Assembly (NCBI GenBank): GCA_943370215.1
Contig: CALRQC020000031.1
Coordinates: 1-64,000, forward strand
Reading direction: 5' to 3'
DNA length: 64,000 bases
From: Niveispirillum sp943370215
GTDB taxonomy: Bacteria; Pseudomonadota; Alphaproteobacteria; Azospirillales; Azospirillaceae
Below, one piece after another: positions 17,120 to 26,507 of the stretch. Below the pieces are notes generated by a model, which saw only the letters and a program-made list of their open reading frames with translations, did not search any database and was not told the origin of the DNA. Position numbers and translations under genes: made by a program. The stretch's first letter is position 1, and every line of letters begins with the position of its first letter.

Positions 17120-18127
17120 ATGCGTCACCCTGCTAAATCCATCGTTCACTTGCTCTCGCTTTGCGTCGCGGTGGCCCTTTCCAGCTTGCCGGCACGGGCG
17201 GCGGAGAAATTCGTTTTCATGACCGACTGGGTGGCTCAGGCGGAACAGGGTGGCTTCTATCAGGCCCTGGCGGAGGGACTTTATGCCAAACGCGGGCTGG
17301 ATGTAGATATCCGCCCTGGTGGCACCGGCATGGATCCGCAAAAGCTGCTGGCTGCGGGTTCCATTGATGGAGCAATGGGTTCTAGTGGGTTCTTCACTCT
17401 GAATCTTATTGATGTCGGCGCGCCCGTCGTAACAGTTGCAGCATTGTTTCAGAAAGACCCGACCATCCTGATGTCGCATCAGCGCAGCGATGTGACCAGC
17501 TTGGCCGATATGAAAGGCAAGCCGATCCATATTGGCGACCCGTCGGTCAACACCATGTGGCGCTGGCTGGCCGCACGCTATGATTTCAGCGACAGCCAAA
17601 TTCGTAAGTACAGCTTTAGCATTGCGCCCTTTCTTGTTGATAAATCAGCGATTCAACAAGGTTACGCGACATCGGAACCCTTCACGGCGGAGAGGGCGGG
17701 GGTGAAGCCGCAGGTCTTTCTGTTGGCGGATAACGGTTTTGCCTCTTATTCCGCGATGATCATGGTCCGCAAGGATGTGCTGGCGAAGCGGGAGGCGGTG
17801 GTAAAGGCCTTCGTGGAGGCCAGTATCGAGGGCTGGTACCACTTCCTGACGCGTGACCCGTCGGTTGCCTTTGCGCTGATCAAGAAGCAGAATCCGGATG
17901 TCGATGATGCCACCTTGGCCAATGCCCGGCAGAAGATCATCGATTACGGACTCGTCACCGGTGGCGATGCCGTCACCCATGGTGTTGGCTATATGAGTGC
18001 TGAACGTTGGGCAGCATTTTCAAAAGAAATGAAAGATTTAGGGATTTATCCTCAGAATTTGGATTGGCAGCAGGGGGTGGATTTGCGTTTCGTGGATAAG
18101 GGCCAGGGACTGGCGTTCAAACCGTGA
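17120..18127 (+). CDS. ABC transporter substrate-binding protein, NMT1/THI5-like
   Basis: A 335-residue periplasmic protein with a signal peptide ending near residue 28 (SSLPARA), then an NMT1/THI5-like binding fold (FVFMTDWVAQAEQGGFYQAL; LLAAGSIDGAMGSSGF). This family binds small nitrogen or sulfur compounds such as pyrimidine precursors, sulfonates or nitrate. The sequence does not settle which. ATG 17120 has AGAGGA upstream. The ATPase gene starts inside its stop codon (GTGA overlap), and the permease follows in the same way. Confidence 0.9.
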   Translation: MRHPAKSIVHLLSLCVAVALSSLPARAAEKFVFMTDWVAQAEQGGFYQALAEGLYAKRGLDVDIRPGGTGMDPQKLLAAGSIDGAMGSSGFFTLNLIDVGAPVVTVAALFQKDPTILMSHQRSDVTSLADMKGKPIHIGDPSVNTMWRWLAARYDFSDSQIRKYSFSIAPFLVDKSAIQQGYATSEPFTAERAGVKPQVFLLADNGFASYSAMIMVRKDVLAKREAVVKAFVEASIEGWYHFLTRDPSVAFALIKKQNPDVDDATLANARQKIIDYGLVTGGDAVTHGVGYMSAERWAAFSKEMKDLGIYPQNLDWQQGVDLRFVDKGQGLAFKP

Positions 18128-18891
18128 GCGGGCAGCTTTCACCCCTGTTGAGCCTTACAGGGCTACGCCTTGCCTATGGTAATGGCATGGTCGCCTTGGA
18201 CGGTGTTGATCTTGATCTTCGGCGCGGGGAATTCCTGTCCCTGCTGGGGCCCAGCGGCTGCGGAAAAAGCACCCTGCTGCGGCTGATCGCCGGGCTGTTG
18301 GCGGCTGATGAGGGGCGGTTGGACTGGCACTGCCCCATCGCCCGCGGTGATATCGGCTTTGTCTTTCAGGAGCCTACCCTGATGCCCTGGGCGCGCGTCA
18401 TGGATAATGTGCGCCTGCCGCTGGACATTGCGGGCGTGCCCCGGGCAGAGGCCGCAGACCGGGCGATGGCGGAGCTTGAGAAAGTTGGATTGCGAGATTT
18501 TTCAAGATCCTATCCACGAGAGTTATCAGGTGGGATGAAGATGCGGGTCTCCCTGGCCCGGGCGCTGGTGACACGCCCGGCTTTGCTGTTGCTGGATGAG
18601 CCTTTTGCCGCCCTGGATGAAATCACCCGTTTGAAACTCAACGATGATCTGCTGTCTCTGTGGAATCGCGACGGTTTCACCGCCATCTTCGTGACCCATA
18701 GTGTTTTTGAGAGCGTCTATCTCTCCACCCGTATTGCGGTGATGCGGCCCCGGCCGGGGCGGATTGTGGCGGAACTGTCGGTAGAACTACCGCAGCAGCG
18801 TGATTATGCCATCCGCACCGGTGCTGCGTATAATGATCATTGCCGAACCGTATCGTCCCTGTTGCATCAGGCGATGGGGGTGGCGGCATGA
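18124..18891 (+). CDS. ABC transporter ATP-binding protein, SsuB/TauB-like
   Basis: A 255-residue nucleotide-binding subunit. Walker A is GPSGCGKST, the Q-loop is VFQEPTLMPW, the signature is LSGGMKMRVSLARAL, Walker B is LLLLDEPFAALDE, and the switch His is in VTHSVFES. The FQEPTLMPW form is typical of nitrate/sulfonate/taurine/thiamine-precursor importers, in line with the NMT1-type binding protein upstream. It starts at GTG 18124, overlapping the previous stop by 4 bp, and its own stop overlaps the permease ATG. Confidence 0.95.
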   Translation: MSGQLSPLLSLTGLRLAYGNGMVALDGVDLDLRRGEFLSLLGPSGCGKSTLLRLIAGLLAADEGRLDWHCPIARGDIGFVFQEPTLMPWARVMDNVRLPLDIAGVPRAEAADRAMAELEKVGLRDFSRSYPRELSGGMKMRVSLARALVTRPALLLLDEPFAALDEITRLKLNDDLLSLWNRDGFTAIFVTHSVFESVYLSTRIAVMRPRPGRIVAELSVELPQQRDYAIRTGAAYNDHCRTVSSLLHQAMGVAA

Positions 18892-19670
18892 AGGGTGCTG
18901 TGCGTTTTCTGCTGCCGCCACTGGTTGGTTTGCTGGTGCTTGCGGGCTGGGAATGGGGTGTGCGGGCCTTCACGATTCCTGCCTTCGTGCTGCCACCCCC
19001 AAGTGCCGTTCTGGCGGCTTTGTGGCGTGACGGGCCACTATTGCTCTCCTCCTCCTGGTTGACACTCAGCATCACCTTGCAGGCCTTTCTGCTGGCCCTT
19101 GTCACGGGGGTGGGGCTCGCTCTGTTGTTCAGCCAGTCGCGTTTGGCGGCGGCGGCACTTTATCCCTATGTGGTGGCCTTGCAGGTCACCCCCATTGTCG
19201 CTATCGCGCCCTTGGTGGTGATCTGGGTCGGCTATGAACGGGTCAATCTGGCTTTGTTGATCCTGGCCTGGATCGTCGCCTTTTTCCCGATCCTGTCCAA
19301 CACCACTCTTGGCCTTTCGGCAGTGGACCCGAACCTGCGGGACTTGTTCCGGCTTTATGGTGCCAGCCGGTGGCAGCGGCTGTGGCGGCTGCAATTGCCG
19401 TCTGCCTTGCCCTATCTTCTGGGGGGGATGAAGATTTCCGGCGGACTGGCCCTGATCGGGGCGGTGGTGGCAGAGTTCGTGGCCGGGTCGGGCACCGCTT
19501 CTGGTTTGGCTTGGCGGATCATCGAATCCGGCAACCGGCTCAATATGCCCCGTCTGTTCGCCGCCCTATTGTTGTTATCAGCCCTGGGCATAGCGATCTT
19601 CGCCGGTCTGTCTTTCATCCAGACGCGGTTGTTGCGCCATTGGCATGAGAGTGAGCTGGACAGGCGATAG
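18888..19670 (+). CDS. ABC transporter permease
   Basis: A 260-residue inner-membrane protein with about six helices and a BPD_transp_1 domain. The EAA loop region reads LYGASRWQRLWRLQLPSALP, the coupling site for the ATPase. The ATG at 18888 overlaps the ATPase stop (ATGA). An earlier in-frame start would place extra non-family residues inside the ATPase gene. Together with the two upstream genes it forms a complete single-permease importer, presumably a homodimer in the membrane. Confidence 0.92.
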   Translation: MKGAVRFLLPPLVGLLVLAGWEWGVRAFTIPAFVLPPPSAVLAALWRDGPLLLSSSWLTLSITLQAFLLALVTGVGLALLFSQSRLAAAALYPYVVALQVTPIVAIAPLVVIWVGYERVNLALLILAWIVAFFPILSNTTLGLSAVDPNLRDLFRLYGASRWQRLWRLQLPSALPYLLGGMKISGGLALIGAVVAEFVAGSGTASGLAWRIIESGNRLNMPRLFAALLLLSALGIAIFAGLSFIQTRLLRHWHESELDRR

Positions 19671-19802
19671 TGCATTCCGAACATTTTCAACCCTCTTCGC
19701 CCGGAGGGGGTAATGCTGGCTGTTGACCCCTGTGACCTTGTGATGTCAAGTGCGCACAGGATCAGCAACCCCGCATATTGAATGCGGCGACGGGAAGGGC
19801 AC

Positions 19803-20936
19803 GTGCAAACGGGAACCATCACATCGGCCTGGGGGGAGGGGCAGTTTATCCTGACCGCCGCCGGGCGCTGGGATATCGCTTCTGCCCAGTCGCTGGAGAT
19901 TGAGCTACGGGCTCAGGCGCCGGACCGGAAGGCTGTTCACGTGTGCCTGGATCTTTCAGGCCTGACGGCCTTGGACACGGCCGGCGCCTTGGTCATTGAC
20001 CGGTTGATGCGCCGCCTGCGTGGTCAAGGCCATCAGGTGGCCGTCGTCGGCGCGCGCCATGATCTGTGTGAGTTGCTGCGCGATGTGCAGCGCGCTACAC
20101 AGGGGATCGCCAAGACCGCGCCGGACCCGGCAGGGCCACGCTTTCCCTTTGTGGATCATATCGGCCGCGTAACCGTCGCATTGGGGCGTGACGCCCTGTC
20201 CATGCTGAATTTCCTGGGGCTGGTCACCGTCACGTTTCTACGGTTGCTGCGTGCGCCGGGCCGTTTCCGCTGGAAGCCATTTGCCTTTCATCTGGAACAG
20301 GTCGGGCTGAACGCGTTGCCCATTGTCGGCCTGCTTTCCTTTCTGATCGGCGTCGTGTTGGCCTATCAGGGCGCGGACCAGCTACGTCGTTTTGGTGCCG
20401 AAATATATGTGGTCAACCTGCTGGGTATCGGGGTGCTGCGAGAGATCGGCATCCTGATGACCTCCATCATCGTGGCCGGACGCTCCGGCTCTGCCTTCAC
20501 GGCCCAGATCGGCACCATGAAGGTGAATCAGGAGGTGGATGCCATGCGCACCCTGGGCCTGGACCCGCTGGAACTGCTGGTTCTACCGCGGATGCTGGCC
20601 CTGCTGGTGGCGCTGCCGCTTGTTGCCTTCTTTGCCAATGTGGTGGCGCTGGCGGGGGGCGCGGTAATGGCCTATGCCTATCTCGATATCAATTTTGTGC
20701 AATTCACCCGTCAGCTACAGATCGCCGTCAGTGCCAAGACCCTGTTCGTCGGGCTGATCAAGGCACCGGTCTTTGCGGTGGTGATCGCCCTGGTCGGCTG
20801 TTACGAAGGGCTGCGGGTGACCGGCAGTGCTGAAAGCGTCGGCCTGCTGACCACCAAATCCGTCGTTGTCTCCATTTTTCTGGTGATCGTGCTGGATGCC
20901 ATTTTCTCCATCCTCTTCTCCTATCTCGGGATTTGA
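19803..20936 (+). CDS. MlaE-type permease with N-terminal STAS domain
   Basis: A 377-residue fusion. Residues 1-110 form a STAS domain like MlaB (LDLSGLTALDTAGALVIDRL), and the rest is an MlaE/YrbE permease (GVVLAYQGADQLRRFGAE, LREIGILMTSIIVAGRSGSAFTA). MlaE is the membrane core of the MlaFEDB complex that moves phospholipids between inner and outer membrane. Fusion of MlaB to MlaE replaces the separate mlaB gene. I chose GTG 19803 because GGAAGG lies just before it; an ATG at 19782 has no such site. mlaF starts 1 bp after the stop. Confidence 0.92.
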   Translation: MQTGTITSAWGEGQFILTAAGRWDIASAQSLEIELRAQAPDRKAVHVCLDLSGLTALDTAGALVIDRLMRRLRGQGHQVAVVGARHDLCELLRDVQRATQGIAKTAPDPAGPRFPFVDHIGRVTVALGRDALSMLNFLGLVTVTFLRLLRAPGRFRWKPFAFHLEQVGLNALPIVGLLSFLIGVVLAYQGADQLRRFGAEIYVVNLLGIGVLREIGILMTSIIVAGRSGSAFTAQIGTMKVNQEVDAMRTLGLDPLELLVLPRMLALLVALPLVAFFANVVALAGGAVMAYAYLDINFVQFTRQLQIAVSAKTLFVGLIKAPVFAVVIALVGCYEGLRVTGSAESVGLLTTKSVVVSIFLVIVLDAIFSILFSYLGI

Positions 20937-20937
20937 G

Positions 20938-21717
20938 ATGATTGTCGGCGGAGGGGATAATCCTGTGATCCGCGTCAGCGGCCTGCGGACCCGGTTCGGG
21001 GCGCAGGTGGTGCATGATGGTGTGGATTTCAGCGTCGCCAAGGGCGAAGTGATGGGGTTGGTCGGCGGCTCTGGCACTGGCAAATCTGTGCTGCTGCGGG
21101 AAATTGTCGGGCTGATGGAGCCGACAGAAGGCCGGATCGAGGTTCTTGGCCGGGATACGCGCCAGCTTTCCGAACGGGAGCGCATCGCGCTGCAGGCCCG
21201 CTGGGGGATGTTGTTCCAGGATGGTGCATTGTTCAGTTCCCTGACGGTGCTGGAGAATATCCAGGTGCCGCTGAAGGAACATACCAGCCTGCCCCGCGAC
21301 CTGATTGAAGAGATTGCCCGCGTCAAGGTTGCCATGGTGGGGTTGGGGCCGGAGGCGGGGGACAAGTACCCCTCGCAATTATCGGGCGGGATGCGCAAGC
21401 GGGCCGGTCTGGCCCGCGCCCTGGCCATGGACCCGGAAATCCTGTTTCTGGATGAGCCGACTGCCGGTTTGGATCCGATCGGCGCCAATGCCTTTGATGA
21501 GTTGATCGGCAATCTGCAAAAGAGCCTCGGCCTGACCGTGGTGATGGTCACCCACGATCTGGACAGTCTTTATGCGATCTGCGACCGCATCGCCGTACTG
21601 GTGGACAAGAAGGTGGTGGTGGGAACGATTGATGACCTGTTGAAACAGGATCATCCCTGGATTCACGATTATTTTCATGGGCCGCGCGGGCGCGCGGCCG
21701 GTGCCGCAAGGGGATAG
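20938..21717 (+). CDS. MlaF-type ABC transporter ATP-binding protein
   Basis: A 259-residue ATPase of the Mla/Mce type. Walker A is GGSGTGKSVLLREIVGL, Walker B is LFLDEPTAGLDPI, and the signature SGGMRKRAGLARALA has the MRKR form characteristic of MlaF. FQDGALFSSLTVLENI is also a family hallmark. ATG 20938 immediately follows the mlaE stop. It drives lipid movement through MlaE and the MCE-domain protein encoded next. Confidence 0.95.
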   Translation: MIVGGGDNPVIRVSGLRTRFGAQVVHDGVDFSVAKGEVMGLVGGSGTGKSVLLREIVGLMEPTEGRIEVLGRDTRQLSERERIALQARWGMLFQDGALFSSLTVLENIQVPLKEHTSLPRDLIEEIARVKVAMVGLGPEAGDKYPSQLSGGMRKRAGLARALAMDPEILFLDEPTAGLDPIGANAFDELIGNLQKSLGLTVVMVTHDLDSLYAICDRIAVLVDKKVVVGTIDDLLKQDHPWIHDYFHGPRGRAAGAARG

Positions 21718-21720
21718 GGC

Positions 21721-22659
21721 ATGGAAACACGCGCCAATTACACGGCCGTCGGCGCCTTCGTCCTGGCCTTGGCCGCCGCTGCCATGGTGTTTGTCATCTG
21801 GCTGGCCAAGGTACAGTTCAGCAAGGACTACCAGCCCTATTACATCATGGTGTCGGGCACCGTGACGGGGCTGGTCCAGGGTGGGCCTGTGCGCTATCGC
21901 GGTGTCAATGTCGGTACCGTCACGGACATCCGTATCAACCCGGAGAATGTGGAGCAGGTGCGGGTGACGGTGGAGGTGCCGGCTGACACCCCCATCAAAA
22001 CCGACGCCATCGCGTCGCTGGAACCGGTGGGGGTGACCGGTGGGGTCTATGTGGAAATCGCCGGTGGCAGCCGGGAGGCTGCGCTGCTGAAGGAGAAAGT
22101 GTCCGGCATCCCGGTCATTCCCTCCCGTCCAAGCTCCATCGCAGCCGTGTTATCCCGTGCGCCGGAGGTGCTGGAGCATCTGATCACCATCTCGGCCCGC
22201 CTGTCGGCATTGCTGAACGAAGATAACCAGAAGGCGATCGGCACGACACTGGCCAATCTGGCCACGGCGTCCGGCCATGCCAATGAATCCATCCGTAATG
22301 CCAATTTGCTGATCGTCGATCTTCGCCGCCAGGCAGAAACCTTGAGCCGTCAGGCCGAAACGCTGCTGGTGACCGCCAATGACACGGTGGGCAAGGTGGG
22401 CAAGGATACTGGTGTCATCACCGCACAGCTTGCGCAGACAACCAAGGAAATCAATCGCCTATCGGCATCTCTTGCCGGCATGATTGAGGAAAATCGGGAG
22501 CCCATCCGCGATTTCACTTCCACCGGTCTTTATGATCTCAGCCAGTTGCTGATCCATTTGCAGGATCTTACCGCCAATCTCAGCCGTGTCACCCGCCGGC
22601 TGGAACGCGACCCCGCCGATCTGCTGTTCGGCGGCAATTCGGGAGTGAAGACGGAATGA
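21721..22659 (+). CDS. MCE-domain protein, MlaD-like
   Basis: A 312-residue protein with one N-terminal membrane anchor (about 8-28), an MCE domain (about 40-120; VRYRGVNVGTVTDIRINPEN, VTGGVYVEIAGG) and a long helical tail of about 150 residues. MlaD-like proteins form hexameric rings that channel lipids through the periplasm. The longer tail resembles PqiB/LetB or Mce1-type proteins more than short E. coli MlaD. The partner gene downstream encodes a PqiC-like lipoprotein, so a PqiABC-like bridge is possible. It starts 3 bp after mlaF and overlaps the next gene by 4 bp. Confidence 0.92.
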   Translation: METRANYTAVGAFVLALAAAAMVFVIWLAKVQFSKDYQPYYIMVSGTVTGLVQGGPVRYRGVNVGTVTDIRINPENVEQVRVTVEVPADTPIKTDAIASLEPVGVTGGVYVEIAGGSREAALLKEKVSGIPVIPSRPSSIAAVLSRAPEVLEHLITISARLSALLNEDNQKAIGTTLANLATASGHANESIRNANLLIVDLRRQAETLSRQAETLLVTANDTVGKVGKDTGVITAQLAQTTKEINRLSASLAGMIEENREPIRDFTSTGLYDLSQLLIHLQDLTANLSRVTRRLERDPADLLFGGNSGVKTE

Positions 22660-23363
22660 CCCGCCAGAAAGCCGCCATGTCGCATCCGCTTCGCCCAAAC
22701 CGGCGCGCCCTGTTGGGGTTGGCGCTGCTGGCCTCGCTGGCCGGTTGTTCACCCGTCCGCCTGTTGAATGGGGGGCGCCCCCCCCGGCTTTATCTGCTGA
22801 CGCCGGCGCGTGATTTTGTGGCCGGCCTGCCGCGTGTCCCTTGGCAGTTGCTGGTGGAGACGCCGTTGGCCAACAGCGCGATCGACACGCCCCGCATCGC
22901 TTTGGGGGAGACGGCCAACCGCATCACCTATTTTGCTGAAGCCAATTGGGCGGATACTGGGCCGGACATGATCCAGACCCTGTTGGTGGAAAGCTTCGAG
23001 AATAGCCGCCGCATCGTTGCGGTGGGGGTGGAACGATCCGGCCTGCGTGCCGATTTCGTATTGAAGACCGATCTGCGGGACTTCCAGGCGGTCTATGACG
23101 GCGGTGATCCGACCACGACGGCGCCAGAGGCGCGCGTGCGCGTCAATGCCAAGCTGGTGCGGATGCCTCGGCGGAACATTGTGGCGGGCGAGACGTTCGA
23201 AGCGCAGGTCCGCGCCAGCAGCCCGGCGCTGAGCCACGTCATCGCGGCCTTCGATGAGGCTACAGGGGCCGTCCTACGCCGTATTGTGGAGTGGACATTG
23301 CAGCAGGGAAATACCAATGTGGAAATAGACCCGCTGCCGGGAACATCCGACATGCGGAGGTGA
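22656..23363 (+). CDS. ABC-type transport auxiliary lipoprotein (PqiC-like)
   Basis: A 235-residue lipoprotein with the lipobox LASLAGC (Cys31 when counted from ATG 22656). The ABC_trans_aux/PqiC-like fold follows: YLLTPARDF, RIALGETANRITYFAEANWAD, then IQTLLVESFENS. Such proteins sit at the outer membrane and dock the MCE channel. The ATG overlaps the stop of the MCE gene. Its position as fourth gene after mlaE-F-D is the usual one in alphaproteobacteria. Confidence 0.88.
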   Translation: MTRQKAAMSHPLRPNRRALLGLALLASLAGCSPVRLLNGGRPPRLYLLTPARDFVAGLPRVPWQLLVETPLANSAIDTPRIALGETANRITYFAEANWADTGPDMIQTLLVESFENSRRIVAVGVERSGLRADFVLKTDLRDFQAVYDGGDPTTTAPEARVRVNAKLVRMPRRNIVAGETFEAQVRASSPALSHVIAAFDEATGAVLRRIVEWTLQQGNTNVEIDPLPGTSDMRR

Positions 23364-23389
23364 CCCGTATTGTTCAGGGAAAAGAAAGA

Positions 23390-24388
23390 GTGGCGTCTTC
23401 CTTCAAGTTATCACTCGCTAACTTTGGCCTTCTCTCACTTCTGTTGATCGGTGCGACAGGGGTTTCCGCCCAGGACAAGCCAAACCCTTTGCCAGCAAAA
23501 CCGTTCATTGTGGCAACTGGCACTGTTACCGGGATCTATTACCCTGTTGGCGGGGCACTCTGCCGGGTGATGAACCAGACCAAGGCCCAACACGGGTGGC
23601 ATTGTCTGGTCGAAGCGACGGATGGGCCGGTTTATAACTTGAATGCATTACGGTCTGGTGAGGCCGATGCGGCCCTGGTGCAGTCCGACTGGCAGCGCAT
23701 GGCTTTCAAGGGGGAAGGCCGTTTCGCCCCCGCTGGCCCGTTCAAGGAATTGCGCGCTGTTGCAACCCTTTACCCTGAAACGCTCACCTTGTTGGCAAAG
23801 CCGGAAGCCCAGATCAAGGGGCTGTCTGACCTGAAGGGCAAGCGCGTCAATTATGGCCCCACGGGGTCGGCACTGCGCAATCTCGCTGCCCTGGTCATGG
23901 GGGCTGCCGGCGGGGAGCCACCAAGCGGGGAGGGCGATATGCCTCCCGATGATGCCGCGGCGGCCCTGTGCGATGGTCAACTGGATGCCGCCTTTTTTGC
24001 TGTGGGCCACCCTAACGGCACCGTTCGCCGGGCCGTGGCGGAATGTGGCGCGATTCTGCTGCCGGTTTTTGCATCCGGCCAAGATAAGCTGCTGGCTGAA
24101 CATCCGGAACTGGTGGTCGCGACGATCCCCGCTTCCCTCTATCCTGAGCAGGTGGAGGATGTGGCGACGCTTGGTGTGGCCGCGACCCTGGTGGTGCGGG
24201 CCGATGCTGATCCAGCAGCGGTAACAGCCCTGGTTGATATCCTGAAGAAGGGTGATGGCGGGCTGGAAAGCCAGCACCCTGCCTTTGGCCTGATGGACCG
24301 GGCCGCCCTTTCCAATGCCGGCCGCACTGCCCCGCTGCATAGCGCGGCAGAGAAAGCCTATGCCGCTGCGCCAGAGCGCAAACCATGA
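23390..24388 (+). CDS. TAXI-family TRAP transporter substrate-binding protein
   Basis: A 332-residue exported protein with a signal peptide ending ATGVSAQ (about residue 27). The TAXI fold starts IVATGTVTGIYYPVGGALCRVMNQ and continues LNALRSGEADAALVQSDWQRMAF and DLKGKRVNYGPTGSALRN. TAXI proteins capture organic acids for TRAP transporters, but no DctQM or fused TRAP permease gene is present in the window. GTG 23390 is the best start, 26 bp after the lipoprotein gene. The gene is close enough to the Mla-type operon to be part of the same transcript. The next gene begins near its stop. Confidence 0.87.
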   Translation: MASSFKLSLANFGLLSLLLIGATGVSAQDKPNPLPAKPFIVATGTVTGIYYPVGGALCRVMNQTKAQHGWHCLVEATDGPVYNLNALRSGEADAALVQSDWQRMAFKGEGRFAPAGPFKELRAVATLYPETLTLLAKPEAQIKGLSDLKGKRVNYGPTGSALRNLAALVMGAAGGEPPSGEGDMPPDDAAAALCDGQLDAAFFAVGHPNGTVRRAVAECGAILLPVFASGQDKLLAEHPELVVATIPASLYPEQVEDVATLGVAATLVVRADADPAAVTALVDILKKGDGGLESQHPAFGLMDRAALSNAGRTAPLHSAAEKAYAAAPERKP

Positions 24389-24441
24389 TGAAAGCGGCGG
24401 CACTGGGTGCCGCCTTGTCCGCAATCCGGGAGGCGTCGCCC

Positions 24442-25185
24442 ATGCCGTTGAGTCTCTATGATCATTTGGATGATGATGCCTTGGCGGAAAGGCTGGAGGC
24501 GGCCCGGGAAGTTGCGTTGTGTCAGCGGGTGATGGCCAAGACAGGCGATAATGTCCTGACCATGCTGCTGGGCTCACAAATGCCGGTTGGCGATCTGCGC
24601 CATTATCCGGCGACGGATGTTTATGACGCGGAATATCACGCCCAATATTATTTCCATGCCCATCCAGCCAATAGCCAACCGGTCGGGGAAGTGGGGCATT
24701 TCCACACTTTCATGCGCCCTTTCGGGATGCCGCCAGGGGTGACCCCCCTGGCACCACCGCCGAACCTGGATGATACCGATGGTAATGGCGCCCTGTCGCA
24801 TCTTGTCGGGATCGCCATCAATCATGTGGGTAACCCTGTCCGCCTTTTCACAACGAATCGCTGGGTGACGGGGGAGTGCTGGTATGCTGCCAATGATGTC
24901 TCCCGTATGCTGGAAGGGTTTACCATCGATCATGCCCGGCCCAGTTGGCCGGTCAATCGCTGGCTGACCGCCCTGGTGCATTTGTATAGGGAGGAAATTA
25001 TTGACTTGTTGGCTGAACGGGATGCCACAATGCTTCATTTCCATAATGGAAATGAAGATTCGGGTTGCTTTGAAGATCGCCGGCTGGAAGTTTTGTCGGA
25101 AAGGCCCATTAACCTTAATGCCAAGGTTTCCGAAACGGAACGGGTGGCGCTTGAGCGACGGCGGGCCCGGCGGCGTGCCGGATGA
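24442..25185 (+). CDS. Conserved histidine-rich protein of unknown function
   Basis: I do not recognise a characterised function. The 247-residue soluble protein is rich in His and aromatic residues in its middle part: LRHYPATDVYDAEYHAQYYF, HAHPANSQ and GEVGHFHTFMRP. This could be a metal or carboxylate site. A DRRLEVLSERPI segment lies near the C-terminus. From memory it resembles the family catalogued as DUF6969. ATG 24442 has GGGAGG at 24428-24433; an in-frame ATG at 24385 overlaps the TAXI stop but has no ribosome site. It is co-directional with the TAXI gene and probably co-transcribed with it. Confidence 0.6.
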   Translation: MPLSLYDHLDDDALAERLEAAREVALCQRVMAKTGDNVLTMLLGSQMPVGDLRHYPATDVYDAEYHAQYYFHAHPANSQPVGEVGHFHTFMRPFGMPPGVTPLAPPPNLDDTDGNGALSHLVGIAINHVGNPVRLFTTNRWVTGECWYAANDVSRMLEGFTIDHARPSWPVNRWLTALVHLYREEIIDLLAERDATMLHFHNGNEDSGCFEDRRLEVLSERPINLNAKVSETERVALERRRARRRAG

Positions 25186-25345
25186 ATTACGCTGGCCGAA
25201 CGGTCGGTACCCGATATGCCCCCTTTTTCACGGTCGCAATTGGTCGCAAGCTGCACTAAATGTTACGTAAACATATCCGGGCTTTCCCATCGTGCCGCAT
25301 TAGTGGCCGGGGGCCGGTCCTTGAGAGGGAGGGTGCGAACACCCC

Positions 25346-26449
25346 ATGTCCGAGATGTTGACCCAACAGGATGTGCAGCGCCTGCTGACCGATCCCTCAC
25401 CCAATACCCGTGCCGAAATGGCAGGCAAGGTTGCCGCCCAGTTCACTGTCCAACTGTCGCAGTCGGAGCGCACGCTGGCGGAGGATATTGTGCGCATGAT
25501 GGCGCGCGACGTTGCCACCCGTGTGCGGGCTGCTCTGTCGGATAGCCTGAAAACCAGCGCGGCCATTCCACGTGACGTGGCCCTGTCCCTGGCCCGCGAT
25601 GTGGAGGAGGTGGCCCTTCCTTTCATTGAGGTTTCTACCGTTCTGACCGATGCCGATCTGGTGGAGATCATCCGCAGCGGTTCCTCGGAAAAGCAGACGG
25701 CCGTGGCCAAACGGCCAGAGGTCAGCGAACAGGTCGCGGATGTGCTGGTTGAGCGCGGTAGCGAAATGGCTGTAGCAGCCCTGCTCTCCAATGAGGGGGC
25801 GGAGCTTGCGCCTCAGGCGATGAACCGCGCACTGGACCGTTTCCCGGATAGTGAGGCTGTGGCCGAACCGCTGGTCAATCGCGCGCATCTGCCGGTAACT
25901 GTGGCTGAACGGCTGGTCGCCCTGGTTTCGGAGCAATTGCGGGAGCGTCTGGTCGCCAAGCACGAACTGCCCAACGACATTGCGGCCGACATTGTGCTGC
26001 AATCGCGTGAACGTGCCACCTATGGGCTGGTCGGCGGGGCGGGCGACCAGGAGCTTGAGCGGCTGGTCGTGCAGCTTCGGCGCAATAACCGGTTGACCCC
26101 CTCATTGCTGCTGCGGGCGCTTTGTATGGGGGATGTGCCTTTCTTTGAAGTGGCCTTGGCACAATTGGGACAGGTGCCGGTCAGCAATGCCCGCCTGCTG
26201 ATCCATGATGCCGGGCGGCTGGGGTTGAAATCCCTTTTCGACCGCACGGGTCTGCCATCCAAGCTTTATCCCGCCCTGCGGATCGCCTTGGATGTCGCCA
26301 ATGAGACAGATTTTGACGGTTTGGCGCATGATCTGGAACGCCACCGTCGCCGGATGCTGGAGCGGATTCTGACTCAGTTCGAAGAGCTTGCCAGTGAAGA
26401 TGTGGATTATCTGCTGACCAAGCTGACTGACCTGACGGCTGCCGCCTGA
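25346..26449 (+). CDS. DUF2336 domain-containing protein
   Basis: A 367-residue, mostly helical soluble protein with HEAT-like repeats, such as LARDVEEVALPFIEVSTVL and VADVLVERGSEMAVAALLSN. It matches the alphaproteobacterial DUF2336 family, whose function is unknown. A C-terminal helical region runs LERILTQFEELASEDVDYLL. GAGGGAGGG lies before ATG 25346. The 160-bp region upstream contains the palindrome TTACGTAA (25263-25270) but no gene. No link to its neighbours is evident. Confidence 0.85.
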   Translation: MSEMLTQQDVQRLLTDPSPNTRAEMAGKVAAQFTVQLSQSERTLAEDIVRMMARDVATRVRAALSDSLKTSAAIPRDVALSLARDVEEVALPFIEVSTVLTDADLVEIIRSGSSEKQTAVAKRPEVSEQVADVLVERGSEMAVAALLSNEGAELAPQAMNRALDRFPDSEAVAEPLVNRAHLPVTVAERLVALVSEQLRERLVAKHELPNDIAADIVLQSRERATYGLVGGAGDQELERLVVQLRRNNRLTPSLLLRALCMGDVPFFEVALAQLGQVPVSNARLLIHDAGRLGLKSLFDRTGLPSKLYPALRIALDVANETDFDGLAHDLERHRRRMLERILTQFEELASEDVDYLLTKLTDLTAAA

Positions 26450-26507
26450 CGTGGGAACGCATTGTTCGTGCAACCGTTGCCCTGGATAGGGATCGCTTGC
26501 ACGGAGA

